Below are positions 23,766 through 32,478 of a stretch of DNA of 51,857 nucleotides, in pieces. The DNA comes from Deltaproteobacteria bacterium. Lineage in GTDB: Bacteria > Myxococcota > JACPTQ01. Positions within the stretch are counted from its first letter, which is position 1. The number at the start of each line of letters is the position of its first letter. A program made the translations under genes and the position numbers. Where the stretch lies: assembly GCA_016192705.1 (NCBI GenBank), contig JACPTQ010000018.1, positions 1 through 51,857 on the forward strand. The letters run 5' to 3'. Under the pieces are notes generated by a model. It was not told the DNA's origin. It was given only the letters and a program-made list of their open reading frames with translations, and did not search any database.

Positions 23766-25016
23766 ATGGTGGTTTTTACGGGTGCGCTTCGTCTTTTTGC
23801 AGTCGCGACGGTCTGTGGTGGCGCGTTGCGCGCGGAAGCCGACGATGGTGCGGCCAGAGAGAATGCACCGATGGGTCGACGGCGGCTCGCGGTTGGGACT
23901 TGGCATACGTGCGCGATCGTCTCGGACGGGCGCGTCAAATGTTGGGGGCTTGGAAACGTTGGGCAGCTCGGCGATGGGCGCCTGAAAGACAGCCGCCGTC
24001 CGGTCGCGGTTGCCGACTTGGCGGGCGCGATCGACATCGTCGCGGGAGACCACTGGACCTGCGCGATTGCGGCGCGCGGACGCATTCACTGTTGGGGTTA
24101 CTCGCGCGGGAAGTGGGCGACCGACGAAGCGCAAAAACGATTCCCGAAGTGCTTTGAGACAGCTGCGTATCGGAAATCGGGACACGGAACACCATGCGTG
24201 CCGACGCCACATGTCATCGAGGGTGTCGAAAACGCGCGCACGCTCATTCGAAGCGAGCAGACGCTCTGCGCGTTGACGATCGAGGACAAGATTCCGTGCT
24301 GGTCGATGACGGCGCCCGATGCTGCGATGCGACCGCTCGCGCTGCCGGTCGATGCGTCGCGGGTCGTTATCGGACGGGGAACGCTTTCGCGGCATATCGA
24401 CAAGCGTTGGCAGTCGAGCGCGTGGGGGTGCGCGTTGACGCGCGCGGGGCGCGTGGAGTGCCGCGATGCGCCGTTTGAGCGGACGGCGCTTGAGTCACTC
24501 GATGGCATTGTCGACATCGAGATGTCGTCCAACACGCCCGGGATGTACACGCGGCATAAAGGCGGTCGCGTATCGTTTTTGGGGAACGGCATGATCATCG
24601 ACCTCTCGCCGCTCGCGTCGCTCGTCGAGCATTCACGCGGAACCGAGGGTGTAAACGTCGGCGCAAAGGCACCCGTCGCCGTACCCGAACTTGAAGGGGC
24701 GCTTGCCGTTCAAGAGGGGAGCTACTTCGGATGCGCGCTTTTTCGGGGCGGTGAGCTGCGTTGTTGGGGGACGTCGGGTGGCGTTGGGCGTCTCGGCGCT
24801 GGCGGCCTCAAGGCGGTCTCGTCGAAACCGATACCGGTCAAGGGACTTGGCGCTGTTGTCGAATTTGGGCTTGGACATAGCCACGCTTGCGCGCGGACGA
24901 AAGGGGGCGCCGTCAAGTGCTGGGGAAAGAACAAGTCGGGCCAACTCGGCGACGGCTCGCGAAAAAAAGCGTCGGCTAAACCGGTTATCGCGATCCGCGA
25001 CGTGTCGGCGAAATAG
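23766..25016 (+). CDS. Exported RCC1-repeat propeller protein (1)
   Basis: 416 residues. Signal-like N-terminus (LRLFAVATVCGGALRAEA) then RCC1-type repeats with the bacterial secreted signature HTCAIVSDGRVKCWGLGNVGQLGDG, partly degenerate in the middle. The last repeats are clear: ACARTKGGAVKCWGKNKSGQ, QLGDGSRKKASAKPV. The repeated pair of Cys per blade (CA...KCWG) suggests disulfides. It should fold as a seven-bladed propeller for binding; no ligand can be inferred. A second such gene lies at 37268-38758. Confidence 0.85.
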   Translation: MVVFTGALRLFAVATVCGGALRAEADDGAARENAPMGRRRLAVGTWHTCAIVSDGRVKCWGLGNVGQLGDGRLKDSRRPVAVADLAGAIDIVAGDHWTCAIAARGRIHCWGYSRGKWATDEAQKRFPKCFETAAYRKSGHGTPCVPTPHVIEGVENARTLIRSEQTLCALTIEDKIPCWSMTAPDAAMRPLALPVDASRVVIGRGTLSRHIDKRWQSSAWGCALTRAGRVECRDAPFERTALESLDGIVDIEMSSNTPGMYTRHKGGRVSFLGNGMIIDLSPLASLVEHSRGTEGVNVGAKAPVAVPELEGALAVQEGSYFGCALFRGGELRCWGTSGGVGRLGAGGLKAVSSKPIPVKGLGAVVEFGLGHSHACARTKGGAVKCWGKNKSGQLGDGSRKKASAKPVIAIRDVSAK

Positions 25017-25019
25017 CTT

Positions 25020-25721
25020 TTAGTCGGACTCAATGCAGCGCGGGTCGTCGTTTCGCGGGTTGTTGACGAACGTCGAGACTCGGACGGCTTCCATTTCGTC
25101 GGCGGGGTAAGGCTTAAGAAGCGGAGCGAGTGTCGCGGGTGGCGTGTCAGCGCGTGCAAGCCACATCGCGTAATCGCGCGGCGCGAGGATGACCGGCATG
25201 CGGTCGTGGATGGCGACGAGCGCGGCGTTGGGTGTGGTTGTGATGATCGTGCATGTGCGAAGCGGGCCGCCATCGGGCGAATCCCACGTCTCCCAAAGCC
25301 CGGCGAACGCGAACGGTCGCGAACGCTGAACGCCGCGCGTTTCTTTGCTGGGCGCGGGTTTTAGGCGAATGTGAAACGGCGTCTTTTTCGCGCCGCCCGT
25401 TTCTTTACGCCACTCGTAATAACCATCCGCGAGCACGAGGCAGCGGCGGCGCTTGAAGGCCGCGCGAAACGACGGCTTCTCGGCGACGGTCTCCGCGCGC
25501 GCGTTGATCATGCGAGCGCCGATGGCCGGGTCTTTGGCCCACGACGGAATAAGTCCCCAGCGAAAGAGTTGAACGCGGCGTTCGCCGTCGTTCGCGACGA
25601 CCGCGACGTTTTGCGTGGGGGCGATGTTGTAGCGGGGACGGACGTCGGCTGGAAACTCATACCCGGGAAGGACTTCCGCGAGGTCGGCTGGGTCGACGGC
25701 AAACGTGTAGCGTCCGCACAC
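25020..25721 (-). CDS. SRAP-domain abasic-site processing protein (YedK/HMCES type)
   Basis: 233 residues, full family length. The catalytic Cys2 (MCGRYTF, exposed after Met removal) forms a thiazolidine link to abasic sites in single-stranded DNA. Asn32 in YNIAPTQ, Glu77 in NARAETV and His172 in AIHDRMPVIL are the other conserved active-site residues, and RWGLIPSWAKD and DGYYEW are intact. It protects replication forks at abasic sites. It converges on the RCC1 gene with only 3 bases between stops. Confidence 0.95.
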   Translation of the reverse strand: MCGRYTFAVDPADLAEVLPGYEFPADVRPRYNIAPTQNVAVVANDGERRVQLFRWGLIPSWAKDPAIGARMINARAETVAEKPSFRAAFKRRRCLVLADGYYEWRKETGGAKKTPFHIRLKPAPSKETRGVQRSRPFAFAGLWETWDSPDGGPLRTCTIITTTPNAALVAIHDRMPVILAPRDYAMWLARADTPPATLAPLLKPYPADEMEAVRVSTFVNNPRNDDPRCIESD

Positions 25722-25750
25722 GTGGCAACTCTACCGATTGGTGCGGCGGA

Positions 25751-25780
25751 TTGACAACAACGTCGCGGATCGTGTTTACT
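25751..25780 (+). promoter_or_regulatory. Sigma-70-like promoter with almost no leader
   Basis: TTGACA (25751-25756) and TTTACT (25775-25780) are separated by 18 bases. Transcription would begin near 25787, about four bases before the ATG at 25791, so the FGE-like lipoprotein mRNA would be nearly leaderless. Confidence 0.55.
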
Positions 25781-25790
25781 TGTCGGCTTC

Positions 25791-26802
25791 ATGGAGAAGC
25801 CTATTCGCTGGCCGAATCGGTCAAATCGCGCGGTGCTTGTCGCATTTGCCGCGATCCTTGGCGTTGCGTGCGGTGGCGCGGGCGAGCCGCGGTTTGAGTT
25901 TGGCGAGACGCGGGATCATCCACATCCACCGGTGACGGGCGTCGACGCGGGCGCGGCGTCGGAAGCGGACGCGGGTGCGGGAGCGGGAGCGCGTGAGGAT
26001 GCGGGTGCGGGAGCGATAGCGGACGCGGGTGCGGGAGCGGATGCGGGTGCGGATGCGGGTGCGGGTGCGGATGCGGGTGCGGGTGCGGATGCGGATGCGG
26101 GTGCGGATGCGGGTGCGGATGCGGGTGCGGATGCGGGTGCGGGGGCGGTAGCGGATGCGGGAACAAGGCGGGACGCGGGTTTGGTGCCGGGTGCGGATGC
26201 AGGCTTTTGCCCAGCCGGCATGGCCGCCGTAAACGCGCAGCTCTGCATCGACCGCTACGAAGCCGCGCTCGAAATTCGCGACGACGCGGGCGTGTGGGTC
26301 GCCTGGTCCCCGTACAATCGCCCCGTCGCCGGACGAAACTACCGTGCGGTCCCCGCGGCTGGCGCAAAACCGCAAGGCTACATCTCAGGCGCCGAAGCCG
26401 CCTCCGCTTGTGCCGCAGCCGGCAAGCGTCTTTGTTCATCGAACGAGTGGCTCGCCGCGTGCCGTGGCCCGCAGCAAACGACCTGGCCGTACGGAAACGG
26501 GTATCAAGCCGGCGCGTGCAACGACCGCTACGACGCGGGACACCCCGTCGTGAACTTTTTCGGCACCAGCCAAGGCATTTGGGACGGCGTCCACATGAAC
26601 GATCCCGGCATCAACCAACAGCCGAATTCGCTCGCCGCGGGCGGCGCGTTCCCCGCGTGCGTCACGCCAACCGGCGTTTACGACCTCCACGGCAACCGCC
26701 GACGCACGCCTAAACGGCGAAGGCTGCCTCTACCGGACGACGGCACACACCTTCACGTATCACGACTATTCGACCGGCTTTCGGTCCAGTAAGACGCCCT
26801 GA
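25791..26802 (+). pseudogene. FGE/SUMF1-like lipoprotein gene with a C-terminal deletion and frameshift
   Basis: Lipoprotein signal (Cys27 after FAAILGVA), then a long Asp-Ala-Gly linker, then a formylglycine-generating-enzyme-like domain (CIDRYEAAL, RPVAGRNYRAVPAAG, ISGAEAASACAAAGKRLCS, EWLAACRGP, GVYDLHGN). After DLHGN the frame turns to non-homologous Arg-rich sequence and ends at 26792. One base over, the true family end can be read: ADARLNGEGCLYRTT...TYHDYSTGFR, ending at 26802. The expected stretch between GN and ADARLN (about 15-20 residues, normally with an EW motif) is missing. An out-of-frame deletion near 26695-26700 therefore truncated the gene. Catalysis is not expected; such domains also serve as binding folds. 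Confidence 0.72.
25950..26165 (+). repeat. GCGGGT/GCGGAT/GCGGGA array coding an Asp-Ala-Gly linker
   Basis: The longest hexamer array in the window, over 200 bases, G-rich on the plus strand, giving repeated ADAGAG residues between the lipobox and the FGE-like domain. Confidence 0.92.
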
Positions 26803-26804
26803 GC

Positions 26805-26822
26805 CGGGGATAAAAGTCCCCG
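26805..26822. other. Small perfect hairpin after the FGE-like gene
   Basis: CGGGGA (26805-26810) and TCCCCG (26817-26822) with loop TAAAAG. No T-tract follows, so an intrinsic terminator is doubtful. Confidence 0.4.
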
Positions 26823-26891
26823 ATTGTTGAGAGGTTACCGGAGACTCCAGACCCCGCGGGCCAAAAACCGCGCTCTATCGTTAACGCGGCG

Positions 26892-26907
26892 TGGCATAGC
26901 CGTTGCT
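26892..26907 (+). promoter_or_regulatory. Sigma-54 (-24/-12) promoter for the L,D-transpeptidase gene
   Basis: TGGCATAGCCGTTGCT matches every fixed position of the consensus TGGCAYRNNNNTTGCW. The expected start is about 26917, leaving a leader of about 40 bases with GGAGG before ATG 26958. This implies control by an enhancer-binding activator, none of which is encoded nearby. Confidence 0.72.
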
Positions 26908-26957
26908 TGTTGTAGCGGCTTGTAACATCAGAATTGCGAACAGCGGAGGTGCGTTTC

Positions 26958-27959
26958 ATGGAGTGGAATAGACTTGTTGCAGTTGTTGGAATATGCGCGG
27001 TTTCAAGTTGCGGTGGCGACGAGCTCGGTCTTGGAATCGCGCCCGGTGTGCCCGACGAAGGGACGGGCGTCGCAGACATCGGTGTCGGCGACATCGACGA
27101 TGCGGCGACGAAGGACGACTCAACGTGGGGTTACGCGCTTGAATGCAAGACGTGGCCGTCGCTCGCGGAGCTCCCAAACCCAGAGATCATCATTTCGCTC
27201 AAAGGGCTGACGCTGCATCTCATCGACCGGTCGACCGGGTTCAGCCGAGTTTATCCCGTCGGCGTCGGGCAAATTCAATCGAGCGGCAACTCGCTCAGCA
27301 GCTACCCCGTGCGCGCGACGGGCCGGAACACGTTTAGCATCGTGAACATCGAAACGTGCAAAACGTGGTGGACCGACCCGGCGAACGGGAAGCGCTCGCC
27401 CGTCTTCGCGGGGATGCCTTTCATTCGGTTCTACAATGGGTTTGGCATCCACGGGCCCATCGACAATTTCAAGGCGCAAAACGGCGGGACGCTGCGGCGC
27501 GGGTACGTTTCGCACGGGTGCATTCGAATGGAGTCGGCCGATGTTCTCGAAGTGGCGGCGCTCATCGGTGGGCGAGACGGCCGCGCGAAGGCGACCATCA
27601 AAATTCTGCGCGAGAACGAGACCGAGCGCGACGCGGCTGGGCTTGCGATCGACGTTCCTCAGAAGTGGATTGGAAGCGAGTGCAAGACGAATGTCGATTG
27701 CAACTTCGCGGGCGGCGTTTGCCAAACGACGTCAGCGGGGCATGGCGTCTGCTCTGCGCCGTGCGAGCGGGTTTGTAATTACGATAAGTACGGCTATTCG
27801 CCGACGTACTGCGTCGCCGATCCGACGACGGGGGCTGGGATGTGCGCGTCGCGGCCTTCGGGCTTTAACAATTGGTGCAAGCGGTTCGACGGGACGAAGT
27901 CGACGACGCTCAAGCGGCACCGGACGACGACGAACGTCAGCGTCTGTTATCCCAAGTAA
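26958..27959 (+). CDS. L,D-transpeptidase (YkuD) lipoprotein
   Basis: 333 residues from ATG 26958, chosen for its GGAGG site (26944-26948) and signal peptide. Lipobox Cys18 lies in AVSSC. The YkuD domain (about 75-225) has IHGPI with His165 and the catalytic SHGCIRM with His186 and Cys188. It should form 3-3 peptidoglycan cross-links or attach proteins to peptidoglycan, in the periplasm. A Cys-rich C-terminal extension (about 235-333, CKTNVDCNFAGGVCQ, CSAPCERVC) is not part of the usual enzyme and may be a binding or disulfide module. The sigma-54 promoter upstream suggests expression under specific conditions. Confidence 0.9.
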   Translation: MEWNRLVAVVGICAVSSCGGDELGLGIAPGVPDEGTGVADIGVGDIDDAATKDDSTWGYALECKTWPSLAELPNPEIIISLKGLTLHLIDRSTGFSRVYPVGVGQIQSSGNSLSSYPVRATGRNTFSIVNIETCKTWWTDPANGKRSPVFAGMPFIRFYNGFGIHGPIDNFKAQNGGTLRRGYVSHGCIRMESADVLEVAALIGGRDGRAKATIKILRENETERDAAGLAIDVPQKWIGSECKTNVDCNFAGGVCQTTSAGHGVCSAPCERVCNYDKYGYSPTYCVADPTTGAGMCASRPSGFNNWCKRFDGTKSTTLKRHRTTTNVSVCYPK

Positions 27960-28060
27960 TACGCGCGGTTTGCGGAACGCGAGGCCGGCCCGTACCATGA
28001 TGTGTGGTGCGGCTGGGAGGCTTCGCGATCGCAGAGGCAGCGACGGGGCGCACGTTGGTG

Positions 28061-30832
28061 ATGCGTTGGTGGGTTGTGTTGGCCGCGCTTGCGGCGGGGG
28101 CCGGCTGCTCGTCGTTTAAGCACCCGAGCCTAGAGTGCAAAGTTCACGAGGATTGTTTTCCTGACGAAAGTTGCTGCGACGACGTCTGCGTTCGGGTGCC
28201 GTTCTGCCCGATCGACGCCGGAAATGAGGACGCGGGTGCGGATGCGGGTGCGGGAGCTGATGCGGGAGCGGGAGCGGATGCGGGAGTGGACGCTGGGGTC
28301 GACGCGGGCGCAAGCGCGATTGATACAACGCCGCCGCGCTCGCAGGTTGTACTCGCTCCGAGCGCGCTCCCGTACGATTCGGGCGTCACGCTCCTTGGGA
28401 CGGCGACCGACGATGGCGGTTCGGGTGTTGCGGCGGTCCAGTTCAACGTCGACGACGCGGGGTGGTGGAACGCGACGGGCACGACGAGCTGGACCGCGAC
28501 GTTTCTCGCCACGTACTTTTCGCACCAAGTTGCAATTCGCGCGGTCGACGACGCGGGCAACATCGAATCGCCGCCGAACAGCGTTTTGACCTATACGGCC
28601 GGCATTCCGGCAAACGACCTTCTCGGCCGCGAAGCAAAGGACTTCGCGACGGCGTGCCAGTATTGGGTGGGCTCGGTCGGCCCGAACGCGATTGGGCTCG
28701 TCAACCCGCGCGCTGTTGCTTACGACGGCGTCGGACACCGCATTTTCATCGCCGACCCTGGTAACTCGCGCGTTGTCGTTCACCAACTCGACTCGAACGA
28801 CAACTTTGTGCGTGGCGAGGCACTCTGGGTCATCGGCCAGACCGACCTCGAAGCGTGCGCGACGGCCCCCGATGCGAGCGCGACGACGCTGAGCGACCCG
28901 CGTGATTTGGCGTACGACTTGGTCAATCAGCGGCTTTTTGTTGCGGATTACGGTCACGACCGGGTCCTCGTTTTCAACGTCGCGAGCATCGACGCGGGTC
29001 TCGCGGCAACAAACGTCATCGGGCAGTCGAGTTTTTCGTCGACAGCCTCGATTGTGTCGCAGACGGGTTTTGGGCGGCCATGGGGTGTCGCCTACGATTC
29101 AGATGGCGGGCGGCTTTTCGTTTCCGATTTCGGCGCGAATCGGGTTGTCGTATTTGATGTGAACCCGTCGACGATGCCGACGACGAACCTCGCCGCGGTG
29201 GGGGTGCTCGGTCAGACGAACTATTCGAACAGCGCACCGGCGACGACACAGTCGGGGATGAGCGGGCCGGCCGGAATCTCATTCGACCCGTTGGGGTATC
29301 GCCTTTACGTTCCCGAATTCTCAAACAACCGGGTCACCGTCTGGGATGTCGTCGCAGTCGATGCCGGTGAGCTGGCGACTTACGTCCTTGGGCAACCCAA
29401 CTTCACTACATCGACCTCGGGCAACGACGCCGGCAACATGAACGCGCCGGTCGGTGCGTCGGCCGACGTCCCCGGCCAAAAACTCTTCGTCGCCGATGGC
29501 TACAACAACCGGATTCTCGTTTTTCTAACGGCTTCACTCACGAACGGGATGCTTGCGACGAACGTTATCGGGCAGACCGGTTTTGGGCCGTTCGTCGGCG
29601 GAACATCGGCGACGCAGCTATCGGGGCCCTACAGCGTCGATTTTGTCGAGGTCAAAACGCGTCTCTTTGTATCCGATGTCTACAACCACCGCGTCGTTGT
29701 GTTTGACACGACGTCGATATCAAACGGAATGGACGCGGGATTTGAGCTTGGCCACCACGTAAGTGACGCGGGGCCGGAGTTTGACAGCGCCTGTTACAAC
29801 GGCCCCGACAGCGCGCACATGGTCCAGCCGGCCGGCATTGCTATTGACTCGGCCGGGAACCGGCTTTTCGTAGCCGATTATGTTCTCAATCGCGTTCTTA
29901 TGTTTGGACTCGGGGCGACCGGATCGCCGGTTGATCGTTTCGCTGAGGCCGTGGTTGGACAGCAGAGTTTTGGTGGGTGCTCCGGCGCGTCGACCGCAAC
30001 AGGTATGACCACACCCGACGGTCTCGCTTACGACCCGGTTTTGAATCGTGTCTTTGTCGCCGAAGCGGTCGCGTCGCGCGTTCTCGTTTTCAACGTCGGC
30101 TCGATTCGAGACGGGATCGACGCAGGCGTTGTCCTCGGCAAGCAAAACTTCACGACAGGAGGCTGCGGCACCGCGAGTCAATCGGAGCTTTGTTACCCGA
30201 TGGGGCTCGCCTACGACGCGGTTTCGGCGCGCCTTTATGTCGCCGATTCGTCGTTTCGGCGCGTCGTCGTTTACACCGGAATGTCGAACCCAACGAACGG
30301 AATGAACGCGAGCTACGTCCTTGGGCAGCCGAACTTCCTCACAAATTCGCCTGGGGTCGGCGCAGCGAATTTGTCATCGCCGCGCGGCCTGGCGGTTGAC
30401 CCGGATGCCGGTCGGCTTTTCGTTGCCGATAATGGGAATAATCGCGTCGTAATCTTTGATGTCACGTCGCTGGCCAACGGCCTCGATGCTTCGGTTGTTA
30501 TCGGCCAAGGGGATTTTGAGGATGCCGGTTCAGGTCTTGCCCAGAATCGATTGAAGGCGCCCTCTGGGATCGCGGTTGATCCCAATCGCCAGCGCCTCTA
30601 CGTGAGTGACCAGGGGAACAGTCGCATCATGGTTTTTAGCACGGAGACACTCTCGAATGGGCAGCCGGCGATCAATGTCATTGGCCAAACGGACTTTTAC
30701 AGTGGCGACGGCGGCCTTAGCCAGACGCGCCTTCTGAGTCCCGGCCATCTCGCCATCGACCCGGCTGGCCGAACGCTTTACGTGAGCGACCGCTCGAATT
30801 CGCGCGTCTTGACGTTCGATGTGAGCCGCTGA
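28061..30832 (+). CDS. NHL-repeat propeller lipoprotein
   Basis: 923 residues from ATG 28061, giving a signal with a lipobox-like end (AALAAGAGC). Then follow a Cys-rich segment (ECKVHEDCFPDESCCDDVC), an Asp-Ala-Gly linker and an Ig-like domain (about 85-185). More than ten NHL-type units follow with the pattern LFVADxxNxRVxVF alternating with VIGQxxF. Units include LFVADYGHDRVLVFNV, RLFVSDFGANRVVVFDV and RLYVSDQGNSRIMVF. Probably surface or periplasmic, forming one or two beta-propellers for binding; no ligand can be told. It follows the L,D-transpeptidase by about 100 bases. Confidence 0.87.
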   Translation: MRWWVVLAALAAGAGCSSFKHPSLECKVHEDCFPDESCCDDVCVRVPFCPIDAGNEDAGADAGAGADAGAGADAGVDAGVDAGASAIDTTPPRSQVVLAPSALPYDSGVTLLGTATDDGGSGVAAVQFNVDDAGWWNATGTTSWTATFLATYFSHQVAIRAVDDAGNIESPPNSVLTYTAGIPANDLLGREAKDFATACQYWVGSVGPNAIGLVNPRAVAYDGVGHRIFIADPGNSRVVVHQLDSNDNFVRGEALWVIGQTDLEACATAPDASATTLSDPRDLAYDLVNQRLFVADYGHDRVLVFNVASIDAGLAATNVIGQSSFSSTASIVSQTGFGRPWGVAYDSDGGRLFVSDFGANRVVVFDVNPSTMPTTNLAAVGVLGQTNYSNSAPATTQSGMSGPAGISFDPLGYRLYVPEFSNNRVTVWDVVAVDAGELATYVLGQPNFTTSTSGNDAGNMNAPVGASADVPGQKLFVADGYNNRILVFLTASLTNGMLATNVIGQTGFGPFVGGTSATQLSGPYSVDFVEVKTRLFVSDVYNHRVVVFDTTSISNGMDAGFELGHHVSDAGPEFDSACYNGPDSAHMVQPAGIAIDSAGNRLFVADYVLNRVLMFGLGATGSPVDRFAEAVVGQQSFGGCSGASTATGMTTPDGLAYDPVLNRVFVAEAVASRVLVFNVGSIRDGIDAGVVLGKQNFTTGGCGTASQSELCYPMGLAYDAVSARLYVADSSFRRVVVYTGMSNPTNGMNASYVLGQPNFLTNSPGVGAANLSSPRGLAVDPDAGRLFVADNGNNRVVIFDVTSLANGLDASVVIGQGDFEDAGSGLAQNRLKAPSGIAVDPNRQRLYVSDQGNSRIMVFSTETLSNGQPAINVIGQTDFYSGDGGLSQTRLLSPGHLAIDPAGRTLYVSDRSNSRVLTFDVSR
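28231..28312 (+). repeat. GCGGGT/GCGGAT/GCGGGA array coding a linker in the NHL protein
   Basis: Same words as 25950-26165, in phase, giving Ala-Asp-Ala-Gly residues after the N-terminal Cys-rich segment. Confidence 0.88.
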
Positions 30833-30855
30833 CGCGAAATCGCCGATCCAATTTT

Positions 30856-30885
30856 TTGACGTGTGCAGGGGAGGCTCCGTATACT
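30856..30885 (+). promoter_or_regulatory. Sigma-70-like promoter
   Basis: TTGACG (30856-30861), 18-base spacer, TATACT (30880-30885). Expected start near 30892, ahead of the small charged-protein gene. Confidence 0.6.
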
Positions 30886-30940
30886 CATTCACCGTGAGGG
30901 GTGAAGAAGCATGAAAAGGCATCGAAAGGAGCCGAAGGCT

Positions 30941-31195
30941 ATGGGTGATCGAGTGGGTACGAAGACGCTCACGCGGACCGACCTCCGCGATAAGACGCTG
31001 ACGTCGACGGAAGAGAAAGTCGTTCGGATGTTGCACGGCGTGACCGTGGGCGCGGATGAGAGGCTCGGAACGATCGAGGCGGCCGACGAGGTCGATCGCA
31101 ACTACGTGCTGGCGCTTGAGGCGAAGGCCGTCGAGATGATGCAGGCGCGTGCGCGATCGAAAAAGAGCATCATCGAGAAACTTCGTAAGAAGTAA
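30941..31195 (+). CDS. Small charged protein, unknown
   Basis: 84 residues from ATG 30941, which has AAAGGAG ten bases upstream; an in-frame ATG at 30911 would add ten basic residues. No Cys or membrane segment. The pattern TLTSTEEKVVRMLHGVTVGA and a helical, basic C-terminus (ARSKKSIIEKLRKK) suggest a compact helical protein. No family recognised. It has its own promoter and is convergent with the ABC permease gene, so it appears to be a monocistronic small gene. Confidence 0.65.
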   Translation: MGDRVGTKTLTRTDLRDKTLTSTEEKVVRMLHGVTVGADERLGTIEAADEVDRNYVLALEAKAVEMMQARARSKKSIIEKLRKK

Positions 31196-31221
31196 TTCAC
31201 GATCGCTTCTGAATCGTTCGT

Positions 31222-32478
31222 TTACCGTCGCCAGACGAGACGCCGAAGCCCGCCGACCGCAAGAAACGCGGTTGCGGCGACGACCATTGTCGGGCCGGGC
31301 GGCAAGTCGTACGTCCACGAGAAGTAATGCCCAAAGAAGGCGCCGGCGAGCGCGAAAACAACCGACAGCGCAAAGGCGAGTTTGAGCCGGTTCGTCGCGA
31401 GGAGCGCGGCGGCGGGGGGCACAACCATAAAGGCGAAAACGTTCATCGAGCCGATGGCGCGCGAGGCGACGGCGATGACGACGCCAATCGTCGAGAAGAG
31501 GATGATGTCCCAGATGCGCGGGCGAAGGCCGAGGGTGCCCATCATTTCGGCGTCGAACGAGGCGAAGACGAACATTTTAAAAAAGTAGATGTGAAGGAGG
31601 AGGACGGCGCCGGCTGTGATGGCGAGGACTTCGAGCGCTTCGGTTTCGATGGCGATTGGGTTGCCGAAGAGGATTTCTTTGATGTCGTGTTCGGCTTGCG
31701 ACATGTATTGGCCGAGAAGGACGACGGCGGCCGAGGCGACGATGTAGGCGATACCCATGAGCGCGTCGGGCGAGAGGCGGCGGTTCGGGCGGACGGACGA
31801 AAAGAAGATGGCGCCCGCGACGGTGAAGGCGAGTGAAATCTCGAGCGGGTGCAGGTGGCGGCCGCTGGGCGAATCGGAGCCGGAGAGCGCGGGGATCGAG
31901 AAGGCGATGGCGACGCCGAGCGAGGCGATTTGGGAGAGCGACGCGGAGACGAAGACGATTTTTTTGAGGACGACGTAGACGCCGAGGAAGCCGCAGATGA
32001 GCGCGACAAGGAGCGCGGCGGCGAGGGCGGAGCGGTTGAATTCGAGGCCGCGGGCGGAAAAGAACGGGTATTTGATGAGGAGCGGTTCGCGGACGCAGAT
32101 GGAGGCGCTGGCGCCGGCGCGGGTTTTTGCGGGGACGCACGATTCGCCGGATGCGGTGCAGGCGTCGGTGCAGCGCGTTGCGCAGAACGTATCGGGTGGG
32201 CGGCCAGCGCGGCCGGTGACGCCGGTTTCATCGTCGGTCGGCGCGGCGCAGACGACCTGAGCGGACGCGGAGTCGGCACAATCTGAGTCGGCATCGCAGG
32301 CGGTGAAGCGTTTTGACGAGCAGGAGGGGAAAGAAAAGAGGAGAGTAACCACAGAGACACAGAAGAATGGAGATCTGAAGGAGAAGAAAAAGTGGGGAAA
32401 GAAAAAAGACCGGATGCGGGAGCGGCGAGCGGTTGCGGGAGCGGGGGCGGGGGCGGGTGCGGGAGCGACGTGCGTCAC
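31222..32478 (-). CDS. Metal ABC transporter permease with an extra Cys-rich N-terminal region
   Basis: The C-terminal 280 residues are a ZnuB/MntB-type permease: ALLVALICGFLGVYVVLKK, SLSQIASLGVAIAF, LMGIAYIVASAAVVLLG, IKEILFGNP, SRAIGSMNVFAFMVVPPA. In the same frame about 95 residues precede it, with eight Cys (TACDADSDCAD, VVCAAP, FCATRCTDACTASGESC), like an exported myxobacterial Cys-rich module. GTG 32478 overlaps the ATPase stop (GTGA), giving 418 residues; GTG 32352 would give 376 with a possible lipobox. In either case the N-terminus is encoded by a hexamer array and a CACAGAG element, so it looks remodelled by repeat DNA. Likely zinc or manganese uptake. No substrate-binding protein gene is adjacent. 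Confidence 0.82.
   Translation of the reverse strand: MTHVAPAPAPAPAPATARRSRIRSFFFPHFFFSFRSPFFCVSVVTLLFSFPSCSSKRFTACDADSDCADSASAQVVCAAPTDDETGVTGRAGRPPDTFCATRCTDACTASGESCVPAKTRAGASASICVREPLLIKYPFFSARGLEFNRSALAAALLVALICGFLGVYVVLKKIVFVSASLSQIASLGVAIAFSIPALSGSDSPSGRHLHPLEISLAFTVAGAIFFSSVRPNRRLSPDALMGIAYIVASAAVVLLGQYMSQAEHDIKEILFGNPIAIETEALEVLAITAGAVLLLHIYFFKMFVFASFDAEMMGTLGLRPRIWDIILFSTIGVVIAVASRAIGSMNVFAFMVVPPAAALLATNRLKLAFALSVVFALAGAFFGHYFSWTYDLPPGPTMVVAATAFLAVGGLRRLVWRR
32325..32405. repeat. CACAGAG-containing purine-rich element, copy 2
   Basis: Same orientation and order of blocks as 9297-9375: AAGAGGAGAG, ACCACAGAG, GGAGATC, GGAGAAGAAAA. Here it covers the 5' end of the leftward permease gene, encoding Phe/Ser/Pro-rich residues from its pyrimidine strand. 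Confidence 0.75.
32409..32466. repeat. GCGGGA/GCGGGT hexamer array between ABC transporter genes
   Basis: G-rich on the plus strand although both flanking genes run leftward; it encodes the Ala-Pro run at the start of the permease frame. Directly joined to the CACAGAG element. Confidence 0.88.

Noticed and set aside
23718-24395. Minus-strand frame of 225 codons
   Set aside because: Antisense to the RCC1-repeat gene, Arg/Pro-rich and without any family pattern.
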